Below, piece by piece: positions 43,396 to 52,660 of a DNA stretch of 52,824 bases; the first letter of the stretch is position 1; every line of letters starts with the position of its first letter. The translations under genes and the position numbers were made by a program. Source of the DNA: Acidithiobacillus sp. (GTDB lineage: Bacteria; Pseudomonadota; Gammaproteobacteria; Acidithiobacillales; Acidithiobacillaceae); the NCBI GenBank assembly GCA_028697715.1, contig JAQVDS010000019.1:1-52824 (forward strand), read 5' to 3'. Under the pieces are notes generated by a model. That model was not told the origin of the DNA and made no database searches. It worked only from the letters and a program-made list of their open reading frames with translations.

Positions 43396-43628
43396 GTTCA
43401 CTCTCCTGGGCTTGCCAAGTTGATTGGGAGATTCTTCAGAAAGAGTAGGAGAAGGACATGGCAGGCGCAAGGATAAAAATTGAACAAAATATCTAGATAT
43501 ATGATTATATTGGGTTATTTGGACGAGTGCGGTGCAAATGAACCGATGCTTTTGGTGCATTTGAACGGGCTGCGACTGGCTATATCACCAATTCCTTATT
43601 CTTTCTGCCGTTCCCTCCGCCAGAAATG
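43396..43628. promoter_or_regulatory. pgi-cydA intergenic region with operator-like repeats
   Basis: AT-rich spacer between divergent genes. It carries a perfect 12-bp palindrome ATATCTAGATAT (43489-43500). It also carries two related direct repeats, GGTGCAAATGAAC (43531-43543) and GGTGCATTTGAAC (43554-43566), 23 bp apart; within them CAAATG and CATTTG form an inverted pair. They lie 60-140 bp upstream of a sigma-54 motif, the usual place for an enhancer-binding protein. Confidence 0.5.
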
Positions 43629-43644
43629 TGGCACGCCCTTTGCT
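43629..43644 (+). promoter_or_regulatory. Sigma-54 promoter of cydAB
   Basis: TGGCACGCCCTTTGCT matches the -24/-12 consensus TGGCACGnnnnTTGCW at every fixed position, with the GG-to-GC spacing of ten bases. It lies 52 bp before the cydA ATG, giving a leader of about 40 nt. Regulation would need an enhancer-binding activator. Confidence 0.8.
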
Positions 43645-43695
43645 CGCCAGGGGGCAGTAGTTCACCTATAACCTTAGCGAGTCGAGGAATCAGCA

Positions 43696-45153
43696 ATGAT
43701 CATCGAAAACAGTTTACCCGTCCTGCTCAGTCGGCTGGACTTTGCGTGGATCACGACCATGCACATCCTCTGGACGCCGTTGACCATCGGCATGTCCTGG
43801 CTGCTATTTTTCCTGGAGATTGCTTGGCTGCGTACCGGTGACGAGCGCTGGTATAAGCTCAATCGCTTCTTCGAGAAGATCTTTATCATCAACTTTGGTG
43901 CCGGTGTGGCGACCGGGGTGACCATGGAGATGGCCTTCGGTATCCTTTATGGCCCTTTCTCTCAGGCCGCGGGCCCGTTCTTTGGCAATATCCTGGGCTT
44001 CGAGACCATTACCGCCTTCATGTACGAAGCTGGCTTCATTGGCCTGATGGTCTTTGGCTGGGGTAAGGTCAGCAAGGGCATGCACGCCTTTGCCACCTTC
44101 AACGTCGGCCTGTCCTCTAGTCTTTCGGCAATGTGGATCCTGGTCGCCAATTCCTGGATGCAGACCCCCAACGGTGTCGTGCTCAAGGATGGCCTCTTCC
44201 AGGTCGAGAACTGGTGGCACGCCATCCTCAATGACAACTTTGTCTGGGGCTTCCCGCACATGTGGGTGGCAACGGTGGAGTTGTCTCTCTTCGTCATGGC
44301 TGGCGTGAGTGCTTGGTTCATTCTCAAGAATCGCAACGCCGATCTCTTCACCAAGATGCTCAAGCCCACCCTTCTCGCCTTGCTCATCGTGACGCCCATC
44401 CAGATCTTTATCGGTGATAGCGTCGGCAAGGATGTGGCGGATACCCAGCCGACCTCTCTGGCGGCCATGGAAGGGCACTACCATACCTATCTGCCGGATG
44501 GAAAGCCGAACACCAGCTGGAACCTGATCGCCATCCCCAATGCCAACAACGACGGCAACCTCTTCCAGATCTCCATACCGCATGTCTTGAGTCTGCTGGA
44601 AACGCATACCTGGGACGGTGTAGTGAAGGGTATGGACCAGTTTGCGCCCGAGGATCGCCCGGATGTCTGGGTACCCTTCTACGCCTTCCGGGTGATGGTG
44701 GCGATTGGTTTCTTCCTCTTCTTCGTGGCGCTCTGGGGCAACTGGTTGCGCCTGCGTGGCAAGCTCAATGCCGAATCGCTACGCAAGAATCCCTGGTTCC
44801 TGCGGGTAGTAGTCTTCTCTGCCTTCCTGCCCTACCTCGCGATCTGGACCGGTTGGTGGGTACGTGAAATCGGCCGCCAGCCTTGGGTGGTCTACGGCCT
44901 GATGCGTACCTATCAGGGGGTCAGCCACATGAGCGTGGCCCAGGAAGTCATCTGGTTTGCTGGCTACATCGTCTTTGAACTTCTGGTGTGGGCGGGTGCC
45001 TGGTACTTCTTCGCCCGCGTCATTGCCAAGGGGGTGGACGGTATTGCCCCATCGGATCAGCTCTTCCACCACGGGGAAGAGGGCGATGCGCACGCCGGCG
45101 GTGGACACGCGCAGGCCAGCTTCGCCAAGCCAATGCTGAAGGCTGAGCGCTAA
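43696..45153 (+). CDS. cydA: Cytochrome bd (CIO-type) ubiquinol oxidase subunit I
   Basis: A 485-aa membrane protein with about nine helices. Seen are a heme-ligand His in T-T-M-H-I-L-W, G-F-E-T-I-T-A-F-M-Y-E-A-G-F with two proton-path Glu, and G-R-Q-P-W-V-V-Y-G. Length and a short Q-loop suggest the cyanide-insensitive (CIO) type. It takes electrons from quinol and reduces oxygen without pumping. The C-terminus is His/Gly-rich. GAGGA precedes the ATG. cydB follows after 53 bp; no cydX was found. Confidence 0.95.
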   Translation: MIIENSLPVLLSRLDFAWITTMHILWTPLTIGMSWLLFFLEIAWLRTGDERWYKLNRFFEKIFIINFGAGVATGVTMEMAFGILYGPFSQAAGPFFGNILGFETITAFMYEAGFIGLMVFGWGKVSKGMHAFATFNVGLSSSLSAMWILVANSWMQTPNGVVLKDGLFQVENWWHAILNDNFVWGFPHMWVATVELSLFVMAGVSAWFILKNRNADLFTKMLKPTLLALLIVTPIQIFIGDSVGKDVADTQPTSLAAMEGHYHTYLPDGKPNTSWNLIAIPNANNDGNLFQISIPHVLSLLETHTWDGVVKGMDQFAPEDRPDVWVPFYAFRVMVAIGFFLFFVALWGNWLRLRGKLNAESLRKNPWFLRVVVFSAFLPYLAIWTGWWVREIGRQPWVVYGLMRTYQGVSHMSVAQEVIWFAGYIVFELLVWAGAWYFFARVIAKGVDGIAPSDQLFHHGEEGDAHAGGGHAQASFAKPMLKAER

Positions 45154-45206
45154 GCCTCGTGGGGTGGCCTGTGCCACTCCATTCACGGTTTTTTACGGAG
45201 GTTACC

Positions 45207-46295
45207 ATGGATTTTACCCACGACATCGTGCGGATTACCTCAGCTCTATCTACTTGGTGGTGGATTTTGCTGGGGCTGATGTTTCTGTTTTATATCGCTT
45301 TGGATGGCGCCGACCTGGGTGCCGGAATTTTTGCGTTGTTTTCTAAGGATGAAGACGAACGTGGCGCGATCATGGCGTCGATGGCTGGTTTTTGGGACGG
45401 CAACGAGACCTGGCTGGTCGTGGCCGGCGGCGTGCTCTTTGGCGCCTTTCCGCTGGTCTATGGCTCAGCGTTCAACTACCTGATGATCCCGCTGATGATC
45501 GCCCTTTGGGCCATCATTATGCGTGCTGTGGCCTTCGAGTTCCATGTCCATGCCCGTTCCAGCCGCAAGGTCTGGGGCTGGTTCTTTGCTATCGGCAGTC
45601 TGCTGGCGCCGTTCTTTGCTGGTGTCGCCCTGGGCGCTAGCCTGCAGGGTTTCCCCATGCAGAACGGCCTGGCCATGGCGCATATTGCCGGGAGGGACTA
45701 CAGCACCCCGGTCATGCACTTCTCAGGCACCGCACTGACCTGGCTGACGCCTTTCAGCATCTGGACGGGTTTTGGTGCGGTCATCGCCGCGGGGCTGGCC
45801 GGTGGCCTGTACCTCTGCGCGCGCTTTGTCCCCGGCGATGTGATCCACGAGCGCGCCAAGGGCTGGACCAGCCTCTTCTCGCTCCTGGCCCTGGCTGCCA
45901 TCGTGGTAACCCTCGTCTGGTCCTACGCCATCTTTCCTTGGGCTGCGGCCAAATGGACCGGGCCGAACTGGTGGGTCTGGGCGGCCTGGATGGTGATTGT
46001 GCTGTTCTTTGCCTTCAAGTCGATGAGCAATCATTCGGCAGGGCACAACTTCGTCGCTCTGCTCTGGGGAGAAGGCGTAGTAGTACTCCTTTGGGCTGCC
46101 ATGTGGGCAACCATGTACCCCTATATCGTGCCCGGCACCTGGACGATTCAGGAGGCCGCTAACCCTGCCAATTCGCTGGCGGTATTCACCTTGTTCATGA
46201 CGGGTTTTGTACCCATCATGATCATGTACAACTGGTACCAGATCTGGGTGTTCCGCGGACGCTTCACCAAAAAGAGCATCTACGCTGCCCACTGA
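45207..46295 (+). CDS. cydB: Cytochrome bd (CIO-type) ubiquinol oxidase subunit II
   Basis: A 362-aa membrane protein with eight to nine helices, beginning with W-W-I-L-L-G-L-M-F-L-F-Y-I-A-L-D-G-A-D-L-G-A-G. The early motif G-N-E-T-W-L-V-V-A-G-G-V-L-F is typical of CydB. ATG 45207 has CGGAGG six bases before it; an upstream in-frame start is not needed. It pairs with CydA; a strong terminator follows. Confidence 0.94.
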   Translation: MDFTHDIVRITSALSTWWWILLGLMFLFYIALDGADLGAGIFALFSKDEDERGAIMASMAGFWDGNETWLVVAGGVLFGAFPLVYGSAFNYLMIPLMIALWAIIMRAVAFEFHVHARSSRKVWGWFFAIGSLLAPFFAGVALGASLQGFPMQNGLAMAHIAGRDYSTPVMHFSGTALTWLTPFSIWTGFGAVIAAGLAGGLYLCARFVPGDVIHERAKGWTSLFSLLALAAIVVTLVWSYAIFPWAAAKWTGPNWWVWAAWMVIVLFFAFKSMSNHSAGHNFVALLWGEGVVVLLWAAMWATMYPYIVPGTWTIQEAANPANSLAVFTLFMTGFVPIMIMYNWYQIWVFRGRFTKKSIYAAH

Positions 46296-46296
46296 T

Positions 46297-46338
46297 CGGG
46301 GCAGTGTCAAAGAACCGGGGCACTGCCCCGGTTTTTTT
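46297..46338 (+). terminator. Terminator of cydAB with an alternative hairpin
   Basis: AACCGGGGC (46313-46321), loop ACT, GCCCCGGTT (46325-46333) and a T tract make a strong terminator. Its 3' arm can instead pair as CACTGCCCCG (46321-46330) with CGGGGCAGTG (46297-46306), just after the stop codon. Confidence 0.85.
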
Positions 46339-46409
46339 GTGGGCGCGCAACTTTCCGTTTTGCCCACGGTCGTAGTGTTATAACCCTAGTCACCGCAAAG
46401 CAGACCGCC

Positions 46410-46715
46410 ATGGATAGCATTCATCTCCTTCATCAGCTCTGTGACTCCCAGTGTCCGGCCGAGTGCCTGGACTCCCTTTCCGTTCTGGATGCCCTGCTCG
46501 CAGGCCAGGAGCGCGTCGACGACCGCTGGCACCGCCTCTTGCGCGGTTTGCCGGGTGCCTCGCCAGCGGAGCTCCTCGATCAGGTCTTGGAGGTGGACCG
46601 CGAACTCGGACAGTACCGCCGCGCCATCACCTTTTTGCGCGCCAACCTGAGCGCGCGTCGCGCCGCTATGGCGAGCGGGGAAAGCGTACGGGTCCCGCAG
46701 AATTCCCTTTCTTAG
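46410..46715 (+). CDS. Hypothetical small protein
   Basis: A 101-aa soluble, helix-rich protein. N-terminus includes C-D-S-Q-C-P-A-E-C; then D-R-W-H-R-L-L-R-G-L-P-G and R-A-I-T-F-L-R-A-N-L. It is not recognised. TATAAC (about 46378) with a weak -35 lies upstream. The opposite strand is open too, but its product is less protein-like. It sits between the cydB terminator and the porin promoter. Confidence 0.55.
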   Translation: MDSIHLLHQLCDSQCPAECLDSLSVLDALLAGQERVDDRWHRLLRGLPGASPAELLDQVLEVDRELGQYRRAITFLRANLSARRAAMASGESVRVPQNSLS

Positions 46716-46746
46716 TGGCTCGTTGCAAAAAGTTCTTGGCGTGCCG

Positions 46747-46775
46747 TTGCAAAGGCGCAAAAGGGGTGCTATAAC
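46747..46775 (+). promoter_or_regulatory. Promoter of the porin gene
   Basis: TTGCAA (46747-46752), 17 bp, TATAAC (46770-46775), 47 bp before the ATG. A small inverted repeat CGTTGT/ACAACG (46782-46799) follows in the leader. Confidence 0.65.
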
Positions 46776-46821
46776 TTCTATCGTTGTATTGTAACAACGG
46801 CTCATGAGGAGGAGCTTTGTC

Positions 46822-48087
46822 ATGAAGAAGAATCTTGTAGCTTTTGCAGTTGCTGCTGCAGTACTGGTCCCCGGTGCGGCCTTTGCGGCCGACAGTTCCG
46901 CCAAGGACAACGGCCCGATCCTGTATGGCTATGCCCAGATCACCGGCAGCCAGCAGTTTGGTACGTCAAGGAACGGCTCTCAGTCTGGCTCCAATGGCCT
47001 AGTTTTCGGTGCCAATCGCATCCGCTTGGGTGTGAAGGGTGAGGCAACGGATGGTGTGACGTATAACATCATGGCTGGCTGGGATAATGCCGCTATCAGT
47101 GGGAACAATGCTGGCAATCAAGGCATTCCTGGATATAGTACCAATGCTCTGAACAATGGTCTGGGTAATGGTGGCAATGCTTCCATTCTGGATGCCTGGA
47201 TCAACTTTGCCCCAGTTCCCTTCGTGCAGCTGGAGGTGGGTAAGTTCAAGCAGCCTGTAGGCAATGAGTATATCGACACGCAAGGCAACGCCTTGCCCTT
47301 TATCTTTCGTTCTATGGCCCAGTCGTTGTTGCCGGGACGTAGTGCCGGTGCGATGCTGCACGCTAATGACGTAATGGGCACGGGTATTGGCTACGCTGTC
47401 GCTATCGCCGATGAGACCTCTCTGGATTACGGCAGCGCCTACAACTGGGAGGTTTCCGGTTCCAATCCTTTTGGTAGTGGTCAGGGTGGCTTCCTGAATG
47501 GTAGTGGCGGCTATCTGGCATCTGCACGCTTAACCTACGATTTCATGGGTCCCTTGGTCAAAGCTGAAATCAGTGGCTCTCGTATGACTTTGCCAAACAA
47601 GCCGAATGCCCTTGGTGTTGCCAACAACGTTGATTCCCTTTACACCTGGAACGTCGGCGTCCACGGTGGACTGATGGGCATCCACTACGTTGCCGGTTAT
47701 ACCAACCTGCATACCGGTCAGACCCGCGACGGCAATCCTGGCTACATGGCGCAGGACTGGAATGTTGGACTTGGCGTAAATCTTTACCAGATGACGCTAA
47801 CGCCATCATGGCTCGATATTGAGCCTGCGGTTCGCTTCGATTCTTTCAGCTACAACAATTACCAGGATTACGATGCGAAGCTGGATAACACCACGGTCGG
47901 CTTGAATTATTATGTCAATCCGAATAACCCGCACGCAGCGGAGATTCAGGTGAACTACATCATCCCCACGGCTCGCAACGGCAAATTCGGTACTGGGATC
48001 CTGGGTGGCGTTTTTGGCGGCAATGGTGCCCCCATCAACGGCATGGCCTACAACACGCTGATGTTGCAGTTCCAGGCTGGCTTCTAA
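46822..48087 (+). CDS. Outer-membrane porin
   Basis: A 421-aa protein with a clear signal peptide (M-K-K-N-L-V-A-F-A-V-A-A-A-V-L-V-P-G-A-A-F-A-A). The mature part has alternating beta-strand patterns, ending in M-L-Q-F-Q-A-G-F with a terminal Phe as needed by the BAM machinery. It resembles the phosphate-selective porin/OprP-like class of barrels (W-I-N-F-A-P-V-P-F-V-Q-L-E-V-G-K-F-K-Q-P). AGGAGG precedes the ATG. The substrate is not inferable. The gene has its own promoter and terminator. Confidence 0.82.
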   Translation: MKKNLVAFAVAAAVLVPGAAFAADSSAKDNGPILYGYAQITGSQQFGTSRNGSQSGSNGLVFGANRIRLGVKGEATDGVTYNIMAGWDNAAISGNNAGNQGIPGYSTNALNNGLGNGGNASILDAWINFAPVPFVQLEVGKFKQPVGNEYIDTQGNALPFIFRSMAQSLLPGRSAGAMLHANDVMGTGIGYAVAIADETSLDYGSAYNWEVSGSNPFGSGQGGFLNGSGGYLASARLTYDFMGPLVKAEISGSRMTLPNKPNALGVANNVDSLYTWNVGVHGGLMGIHYVAGYTNLHTGQTRDGNPGYMAQDWNVGLGVNLYQMTLTPSWLDIEPAVRFDSFSYNNYQDYDAKLDNTTVGLNYYVNPNNPHAAEIQVNYIIPTARNGKFGTGILGGVFGGNGAPINGMAYNTLMLQFQAGF

Positions 48088-48103
48088 GTTCGCTTAAGCC
48101 TAG

Positions 48104-48129
48104 CGGGGCGCTTCGGCGCCTCGTTTCTT
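48104..48129 (+). terminator. Terminator of the porin gene
   Basis: CGGGGCGC (48104-48111), TTCG loop, GCGCCTCG (48116-48123, one G-T pair), then TTTCTT. A second hairpin-like segment follows before typA. Confidence 0.7.
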
Positions 48130-48232
48130 CGCCCTGTCACGAGTTTTCGTGGCGGGGCGGTTTGCTTTTTGGGGGGCATGTCGTTATAAGAGAGCCCGCT
48201 GCCAGCCGGCTCTGTCTTTATTGGGGAAATTT

Positions 48233-50053
<1,821 letters not shown>

Positions 50054-50073
50054 GCTGCTAACGTGGCCCCGCT

Positions 50074-50682
50074 CTAGGCGGGACTTTCTGCCTTTTTCAG
50101 GCGTAGGCGACGAAACCAGCCGCCCAGGGCGGCCGCTTGGTCGTCCAGCAGACGTAATTCCGGGCGCTGCGCCAGCAAGTCCTCGAAGACGACGTCGGTG
50201 CGCGTCGCCAGACTCGCCGAAAGGGGGGCCAGGAGTCGGCGCAGGGGTGCCCTTTGCTGCGGCCGCAGAAATTTATCGAAGATCAGCAGCGTGCCGCCGG
50301 GGCGCAGCACGCGACTCGCCTCGGCAAGGGCCCGAGAAGGGTGCGGTACCACTGCCAGAATCAGGTGTAGTAAAACGACGTCAAAGCTGACATCCCGCAG
50401 CGGCAGACGCTCGGCGTCGGCCTGCAGGAGGCGCACCTGCGCTGCCCGCGAGCGCGCTCGCGCGAGCATAGCCGCGCTGAAATCCACTGCAACGTTGAAG
50501 GTCTGTGGAGGTAGATAGGGAAAATCGAGACCGGTTCCGGCGCCGATGATCAGGATTCGCTGCGCCTCTGCTGGAATATTGGCAATGTTGGCAGCCCGTG
50601 CGGCCGCTGAAAAGCCCGCTACTGCGCGGTCGTAGATGGGCGCCCACAAACCATAGGCGCGCTGCAGGCTCCGGTAGCTCAA
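50074..50682 (-). CDS. Class I SAM-dependent methyltransferase
   Basis: A 202-aa enzyme with the SAM motif I-L-I-I-G-A-G-T-G-L-D (about 43-53), D-F-S-A-A-M-L, and V-L-R-P-G-G. Similar to phosphatidylethanolamine or ubiquinone/menaquinone methyltransferases, but the substrate is unknown. It starts within the stop of apaG (ATGA), so they are coupled, and it converges with typA. Confidence 0.85.
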   Translation of the reverse strand: MSYRSLQRAYGLWAPIYDRAVAGFSAAARAANIANIPAEAQRILIIGAGTGLDFPYLPPQTFNVAVDFSAAMLARARSRAAQVRLLQADAERLPLRDVSFDVVLLHLILAVVPHPSRALAEASRVLRPGGTLLIFDKFLRPQQRAPLRRLLAPLSASLATRTDVVFEDLLAQRPELRLLDDQAAALGGWFRRLRLKKAESPA

Positions 50683-51056
50683 TGGAAGACGGTGGCCACG
50701 GCCAGGCGAAAGGCGGGGATTGGGGTCTCGAACTCATCGCCGTCTTCACTTACCCATTGGTAGCTGCCATGCATGCTGCCGACTGGGGTAGGTAACACGG
50801 TGCCGCTGGTGTACTGGAAGCGCTCGCCTGGCGCGAGGGTGGGTTGTTCGCCGACGACGCCGGGGCCGCGCACTTCCTGTATTCGCCCCTCCGCATCGGT
50901 GATGATCCAGTGGCGGTTGCGCAGCTGCGCCGTCTTCGGACCATGGTTCTCGATGCGAATATGGTAGGCAAAGACGTAATGTTCCTGCTCCGGGCTGGAT
51001 TGCTCGGGAATATAGCGGGTGTCGACCTGAATCTGGATCTCGGTCGGGACGCTCAT
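50679..51056 (-). CDS. apaG: ApaG protein
   Basis: A 125-aa protein with the ApaG fibronectin-like fold: Y-V-F-A-Y-H-I-R-I-E-N-H-G, L-R-N-R-H-W-I-I-T-D-A, G-E-Q-P-T-L-A-P-G-E and G-S-M-H-G-S-Y-Q. ApaG is associated with Mg/Co homeostasis and nucleoside polyphosphate metabolism, without a settled function. It is divergent from the Fpg-like gene. Confidence 0.92.
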   Translation of the reverse strand: MSVPTEIQIQVDTRYIPEQSSPEQEHYVFAYHIRIENHGPKTAQLRNRHWIITDAEGRIQEVRGPGVVGEQPTLAPGERFQYTSGTVLPTPVGSMHGSYQWVSEDGDEFETPIPAFRLAVATVFH

Positions 51057-51180
51057 AAATCATGGCTCCTTCACTAGCGTTCTTGCCAGTCTATTCCCCC
51101 GCTTTCGGCCTGCCAAGTTTCCGACTGGCCGGTGCGCGCGGTAGACTAGGGCCGAGATGACAATGAAGTGAGTACAGACT

Positions 51181-51981
51181 ATGGCAGAATTGCCCGAAAT
51201 CGAATTGTTCAAACAAAAACTGCAACGTAGTGTGCTGCGCAAAAAGCTCGGTGCCTTGCGTCTGCAGAATGCCAAGGGCGAGCAGCTTGCCGAGGCCGGT
51301 GGACTGGCGGAGGATGCCTTGCAAGGGAAGGAAATCACCGATATCCATCGCTACGGTACCCAGGTCTTTTGCGAGCTGGACCGACGCGAGATCCTTGCCC
51401 TGCAGTTGGGCGGAGATCTGGTAATGGATCTGGAGCGCGGTGCTCCAGCGGAAGAAGGCAACGATAACCGCGCGGGCCTGGAACTGGCCATCAATGCACA
51501 GTTGCGCCTGCGCTTGCAGGGGACCCAACTGGGGAGTCGCCTGCGCCTGCTGGACGAGAGCAGTGATGTGGATTTTCTCACCAAGCTGGGGCCGGATCCG
51601 TTGCTCGTTCCGGCAGATGGGCTGAGTCATCTGCGCGAATCGTTGGCGCGGCGTCGTAGCGCCCTGCGCAATGTGCTGCTGGATGACAGCTTCGTGACCG
51701 GCATCGGTCCTCTGTGGGCCGATGAGATTCTGTTTCAGGCGCGTTTGCGCCCAGATCGGACGGTTCCCAGCCTCAGTGAAGAGGAACGGGATCGTTTTCT
51801 TGAACAGATTCCGCAGGTCTTGCAACGGGCGCTACGCTCGCAGGCAAAGATTCCCTTGTTGCCCAAGACCTTCCTCACTCGCCATCGGGAGGATGGGCAC
51901 TGTCCGACCTGTGGGGGAGCGTTGGAGTCGTTGCCGGTCGGGGGCAAAACGGCGCTGTTTTGCCCTGCCTGCCAGATCTGA
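51181..51981 (+). CDS. Fpg/Nei-family protein lacking catalytic residues
   Basis: A 266-aa paralogue of MutM. The N-terminus is M-A-E-L-P-E-I-E, so the nucleophilic Pro (residue 2) is Ala, while the next Glu is kept. The Lys of R-G-K is Thr (H-R-Y-G-T, residue 60) and the Asn of G-N-I-Y is Pro (G-I-G-P-L-W-A-D-E). The helix-two-turn-helix and the C-terminal zinc finger (C-P-T-C...C-P-A-C) are preserved. It probably binds DNA or lesions without cleaving. It is as long as active members, so not a decaying gene. Confidence 0.85.
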   Translation: MAELPEIELFKQKLQRSVLRKKLGALRLQNAKGEQLAEAGGLAEDALQGKEITDIHRYGTQVFCELDRREILALQLGGDLVMDLERGAPAEEGNDNRAGLELAINAQLRLRLQGTQLGSRLRLLDESSDVDFLTKLGPDPLLVPADGLSHLRESLARRRSALRNVLLDDSFVTGIGPLWADEILFQARLRPDRTVPSLSEEERDRFLEQIPQVLQRALRSQAKIPLLPKTFLTRHREDGHCPTCGGALESLPVGGKTALFCPACQI

Positions 51982-52036
51982 AAGGGTCTGCTGCTGGTGC
52001 GGCGCGAGGATCAGTCCGCGCCAGGCCGAGTGCTGC

Positions 52037-52480
52037 TCACGGGTGACGCCAGGGCAAACCGCTAGCCTTCCAGCCCTCAAGCTTGCCGCGCTGTCCGAGT
52101 TCGTCGCCCTTCCCTTCAAAACCGCCAAGGATGTTGTAGGCGTGCGTATATCCCAGGTCGGCCAGATGCTCGGCGGCCTCGGTGGAGCGGCCGCCGGTGC
52201 GGCAAAGCAGCAGCAACAAAGCGTCTGGCTGAGCGATGGACTGGATCTGTCGGTCGAAATCCGGGTTGGGGGTCATGCCCGGATAGAGCTTCCAAGGCAC
52301 ATGGCAACATCCTTCGACAAAGCCGGAAAACTCCAGCTCGGGATGCGAGCGCACATCGATCAATTTGGCCTTGGGATGCTCGCGTAGAAGCGCATGGGCC
52401 TCTTCCGGAGTCAGGTCTCCTGCGTGCTTCTTGTCTTGGGTCCGCTGCGCAGCGCGGGCGAGGATTTCTGCAGTGTCCAT
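52037..52480 (-). CDS. Rhodanese-like sulfurtransferase
   Basis: A 147-aa protein with one rhodanese domain from about residue 20: L-I-D-V-R-S-H-P-E-L-E-F-S-G-F-V-E-G-C-C-H-V-P-W and the active loop L-L-L-L-C-R-T-G-G-R-S with the catalytic Cys. ATG 52480 follows AGGAGG. It moves sulfane sulfur, fitting a sulfur-rich physiology. No partner gene is adjacent; it is divergent from glnA. Confidence 0.9.
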   Translation of the reverse strand: MDTAEILARAAQRTQDKKHAGDLTPEEAHALLREHPKAKLIDVRSHPELEFSGFVEGCCHVPWKLYPGMTPNPDFDRQIQSIAQPDALLLLLCRTGGRSTEAAEHLADLGYTHAYNILGGFEGKGDELGQRGKLEGWKASGLPWRHP

Positions 52481-52660
52481 AGTGTGCCTCCTAATTTTGC
52501 GTAGCACTGTAGTATAAGAGAAATTGTCGCGTTCGGCTGTAGCGACGCGCTTGGCGGCTCGATCAAGCCCTAGGCGCCGTCTGCATTCCGCCGTACACTT
52601 GCCGCATTGGCGCCCCAATCTGGGGCAGGTTCATTGATGAGTGCCGTGGAGGAAAAGCTC

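Noticed and set aside
46734..46752. Second sigma-54-like site before the porin (TTGGCGTGCCGTTGCA).
   Set aside because: The GG-to-GC distance is nine bases instead of ten, and a good sigma-70 promoter with 17-bp spacing lies there.
46386..46910. 174-aa frame on the minus strand opposite the 101-aa protein.
   Set aside because: It runs antisense through the porin promoter and signal peptide; the plus-strand frame is more protein-like.
50068..50082. Terminator hairpin CCCGC-TCTAG-GCGGG after typA.
   Set aside because: Only five pairs, no T run, and the loop contains the stop codon of the convergent methyltransferase gene.
52481..52660. Sigma-54 promoter for glnA.
   Set aside because: Several GG...GC pairs occur, but none has the ten-base spacing together with TGGCA/TTGC context.
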